64,000 bases of DNA from Tetrahymena thermophila SB210 (taxonomy: Eukaryota > Ciliophora > Oligohymenophorea > Hymenostomatida > Tetrahymenidae), in assembly GCF_000189635.1 (NCBI RefSeq), contig NW_002476258.1, positions 62,001 to 126,000 of the forward strand, read 5' to 3'. Position numbers and translations under genes: made by a program. Within the stretch, counting starts at the first letter, position 1, and each line of letters begins with the position of its first letter. Below the pieces are notes generated by a model. It was not told the DNA's origin. It was given only the letters and a program-made list of their open reading frames with translations, and searched no databases. This document shows positions 63,201 through 64,000 of this stretch, in pieces.

Positions 63201-64000
63201 TTCTAATGAAATTGGTGAAGAAAGTGCATCAGGCTTAGGTTCTGCTTTAGCAAAGTGCATTAATCTCTCAAATTTGACACTTGAGATTTAGTAAAAACAG
63301 TTTATTTGTTTTGGATTGCGATAATTTTAATTATAAAAATTATTTTAAAACAATAAAGCTCATTTTTCTTTTTCTTTTTATTGTGCTTGCTTTTTTTTTG
63401 AACTTTATTTGTTAATTTAACTCATCATTTTATTTTCAACTTTTGCTTTTATTATAAATTAATCTTATATTACATATTTTTCCTTCATTTTTTCCTTCTA
63501 ATTAACTATTTAATGATATATTTTTTCTTCAATATTTAAAAAGGTGCAATTAAATTGGTAAAAAGGGTGCATCCAGCTTAGTTTCTGGTTTAGAAAAGTG
63601 CATTAATCTCTCAAATTTGACACTTGAGTTTTAGTAAAAACAGTTTATTTGTTTTGGATTGTGATATTTTTAATTATAAAACTAATTTAAAACAAAAAAA
63701 CTCTTTTTTTTTTCTTCTTTTTATTGTGCTTGCTTTTTTTTGTTATTTGATTGTTAATTTAACTCATCATTTAATTTTCAACTTTTAATTTTATTATTAA
63801 TTAATCTTATTATTTCATATTTTTTCTTCATTATTTAAAAAGTTCTAATTAAATTGGTGACGAAGGTGCATCAGGCTTAGGTTTTGGTTTAGTAAATTGC
63901 ATTAAACTCTCAAATTTGATACTTGGTCTTTCGTAAAATCAGTTATTTGTATTGGATTGTGATATTTTTAATTAAAAAACTAATTTAAAACAATAAAGCT
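63201..64000 (+). CDS. second leucine-rich-repeat gene, partial, exon array running off the window
   Basis: Three intact exons, 63201-63290, 63544-63633 and 63843-63932, are each exactly 90 nt, start after the second base of a codon and end the same way. This is the phase used in the LRR gene at 48.9-52.0 kb. Translations read SNEIGEESASGLGSALAKC, CNQIGKKGASSLVSGLEKC and SNQIGDEGASGLGFGLVNC, each followed by INLSNLTL-type LRR strands. All have GT donors and AG acceptors. No start exon was identified to the left, so the gene either begins with eroded repeats or its 5' end lies in the unassigned region. The last visible exon is followed by the start of another repeat intron. Likely an LRR scaffold; whether expressed or a decaying array cannot be told without the rest. 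Confidence 0.7.

Larger units (their letters stand above)
62440..64000 (+). repeat. tandem array of LRR exon plus intron units
   Basis: The intron core beginning TTTTGGATTGTGATATTTTT recurs near 62460, 62951, 63312, 63652 and 63953. Each core is followed by similar CAATAAAGCTC, CTTTTTTTT, TTTAACTCATCATTT and CTTCATTTTTTCCTTCTAAT blocks. Units of about 300-360 bases alternate with 90-nt LRR exons. In the first unit the exon is essentially deleted. In the second it is reduced to about 30 bases and preceded by ~220 bases of unrelated sequence. The array continues past the right edge. Confidence 0.85.

Noticed and set aside
1-64000. Numerous in-frame TAA/TAG codons suggesting pseudogenes throughout
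   Set aside because: They fall at Gln positions in conserved families (dynein, PARP, peroxiredoxin), so they are sense codons in the ciliate code. TGA never interrupts the called genes.

Overview
The window reads as a ciliate nuclear segment, most likely Tetrahymena or a close relative. It is very AT-rich. Long proteins are recovered only when TAA and TAG are read as glutamine and TGA is the sole stop. Genes carry short introns (about 47-100 nt, GTAAAT/GTAATT ... TAG/AAG), and intergenic DNA is low-complexity A/T. No bacterial features, CRISPR arrays, recognisable transposons or virus-like elements were seen. All coding calls below were hand-translated in this code, and exon phases were checked to close for every multi-exon gene.

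Layout. 0.5-5.5 kb: a short Q/N-rich ORF and a tandem pair of multi-spanning membrane proteins, the second with a lost C-terminus. 5.8-7.3 kb (-): GPN-loop GTPase 2. Divergent from it, 7.9-11.7 kb (+): a PARP with two WWE-like domains and an H-Y-E catalytic triad. 12.1-12.9 kb (+): a classical 2-Cys peroxiredoxin. 14.2-23.4 kb (-): two tandem paralogous secretory membrane proteins with Cys-rich ectodomains. 25.1-26.1 kb (+): four identical tRNA-Ile(AAT) genes. 26.9-42.0 kb (+): one 33-exon single-headed axonemal inner-arm dynein heavy chain of about 4145 residues. 42.6-43.4 kb (+): an unrecognised helical protein. 44.4-45.5 kb (+): a secreted PARG-like protein. 48.9-52.0 kb (+): a leucine-rich-repeat gene with one repeat per exon. 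53.2-55.2 kb (-): a coiled-coil, Q/N-rich, tail-anchored protein. 57.3-61.0 kb (+): a lipid-anchor-motif peroxiredoxin-like domain fused to four truncated globins. 62.4-64.0 kb (+): the beginning of a second LRR exon array, in which exon plus intron have been copied together; it runs off the window.

The most interesting item is the 800-residue fusion at 57328-61016. An MGQC N-terminus is followed by a peroxiredoxin fold whose peroxidatic Cys is replaced by Ser while a C-terminal Cys-Pro is retained. Four truncated-hemoglobin domains follow, each keeping the proximal His at a 119-120 residue period. The exon structure shows that the globins multiplied as exon units. A second theme is exon-by-exon repeat growth in the LRR genes: 13 of 16 internal exons are exactly 90 nt in one gene, and a younger, partly eroding exon+intron array sits at the right edge. 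A third theme is ADP-ribose metabolism, with a PARP and a divergent secreted PARG-like protein in the same window.

Limits: splice sites are inferred by eye from frame closure and family alignment from memory. Family names rest on motif recognition, not database searches.
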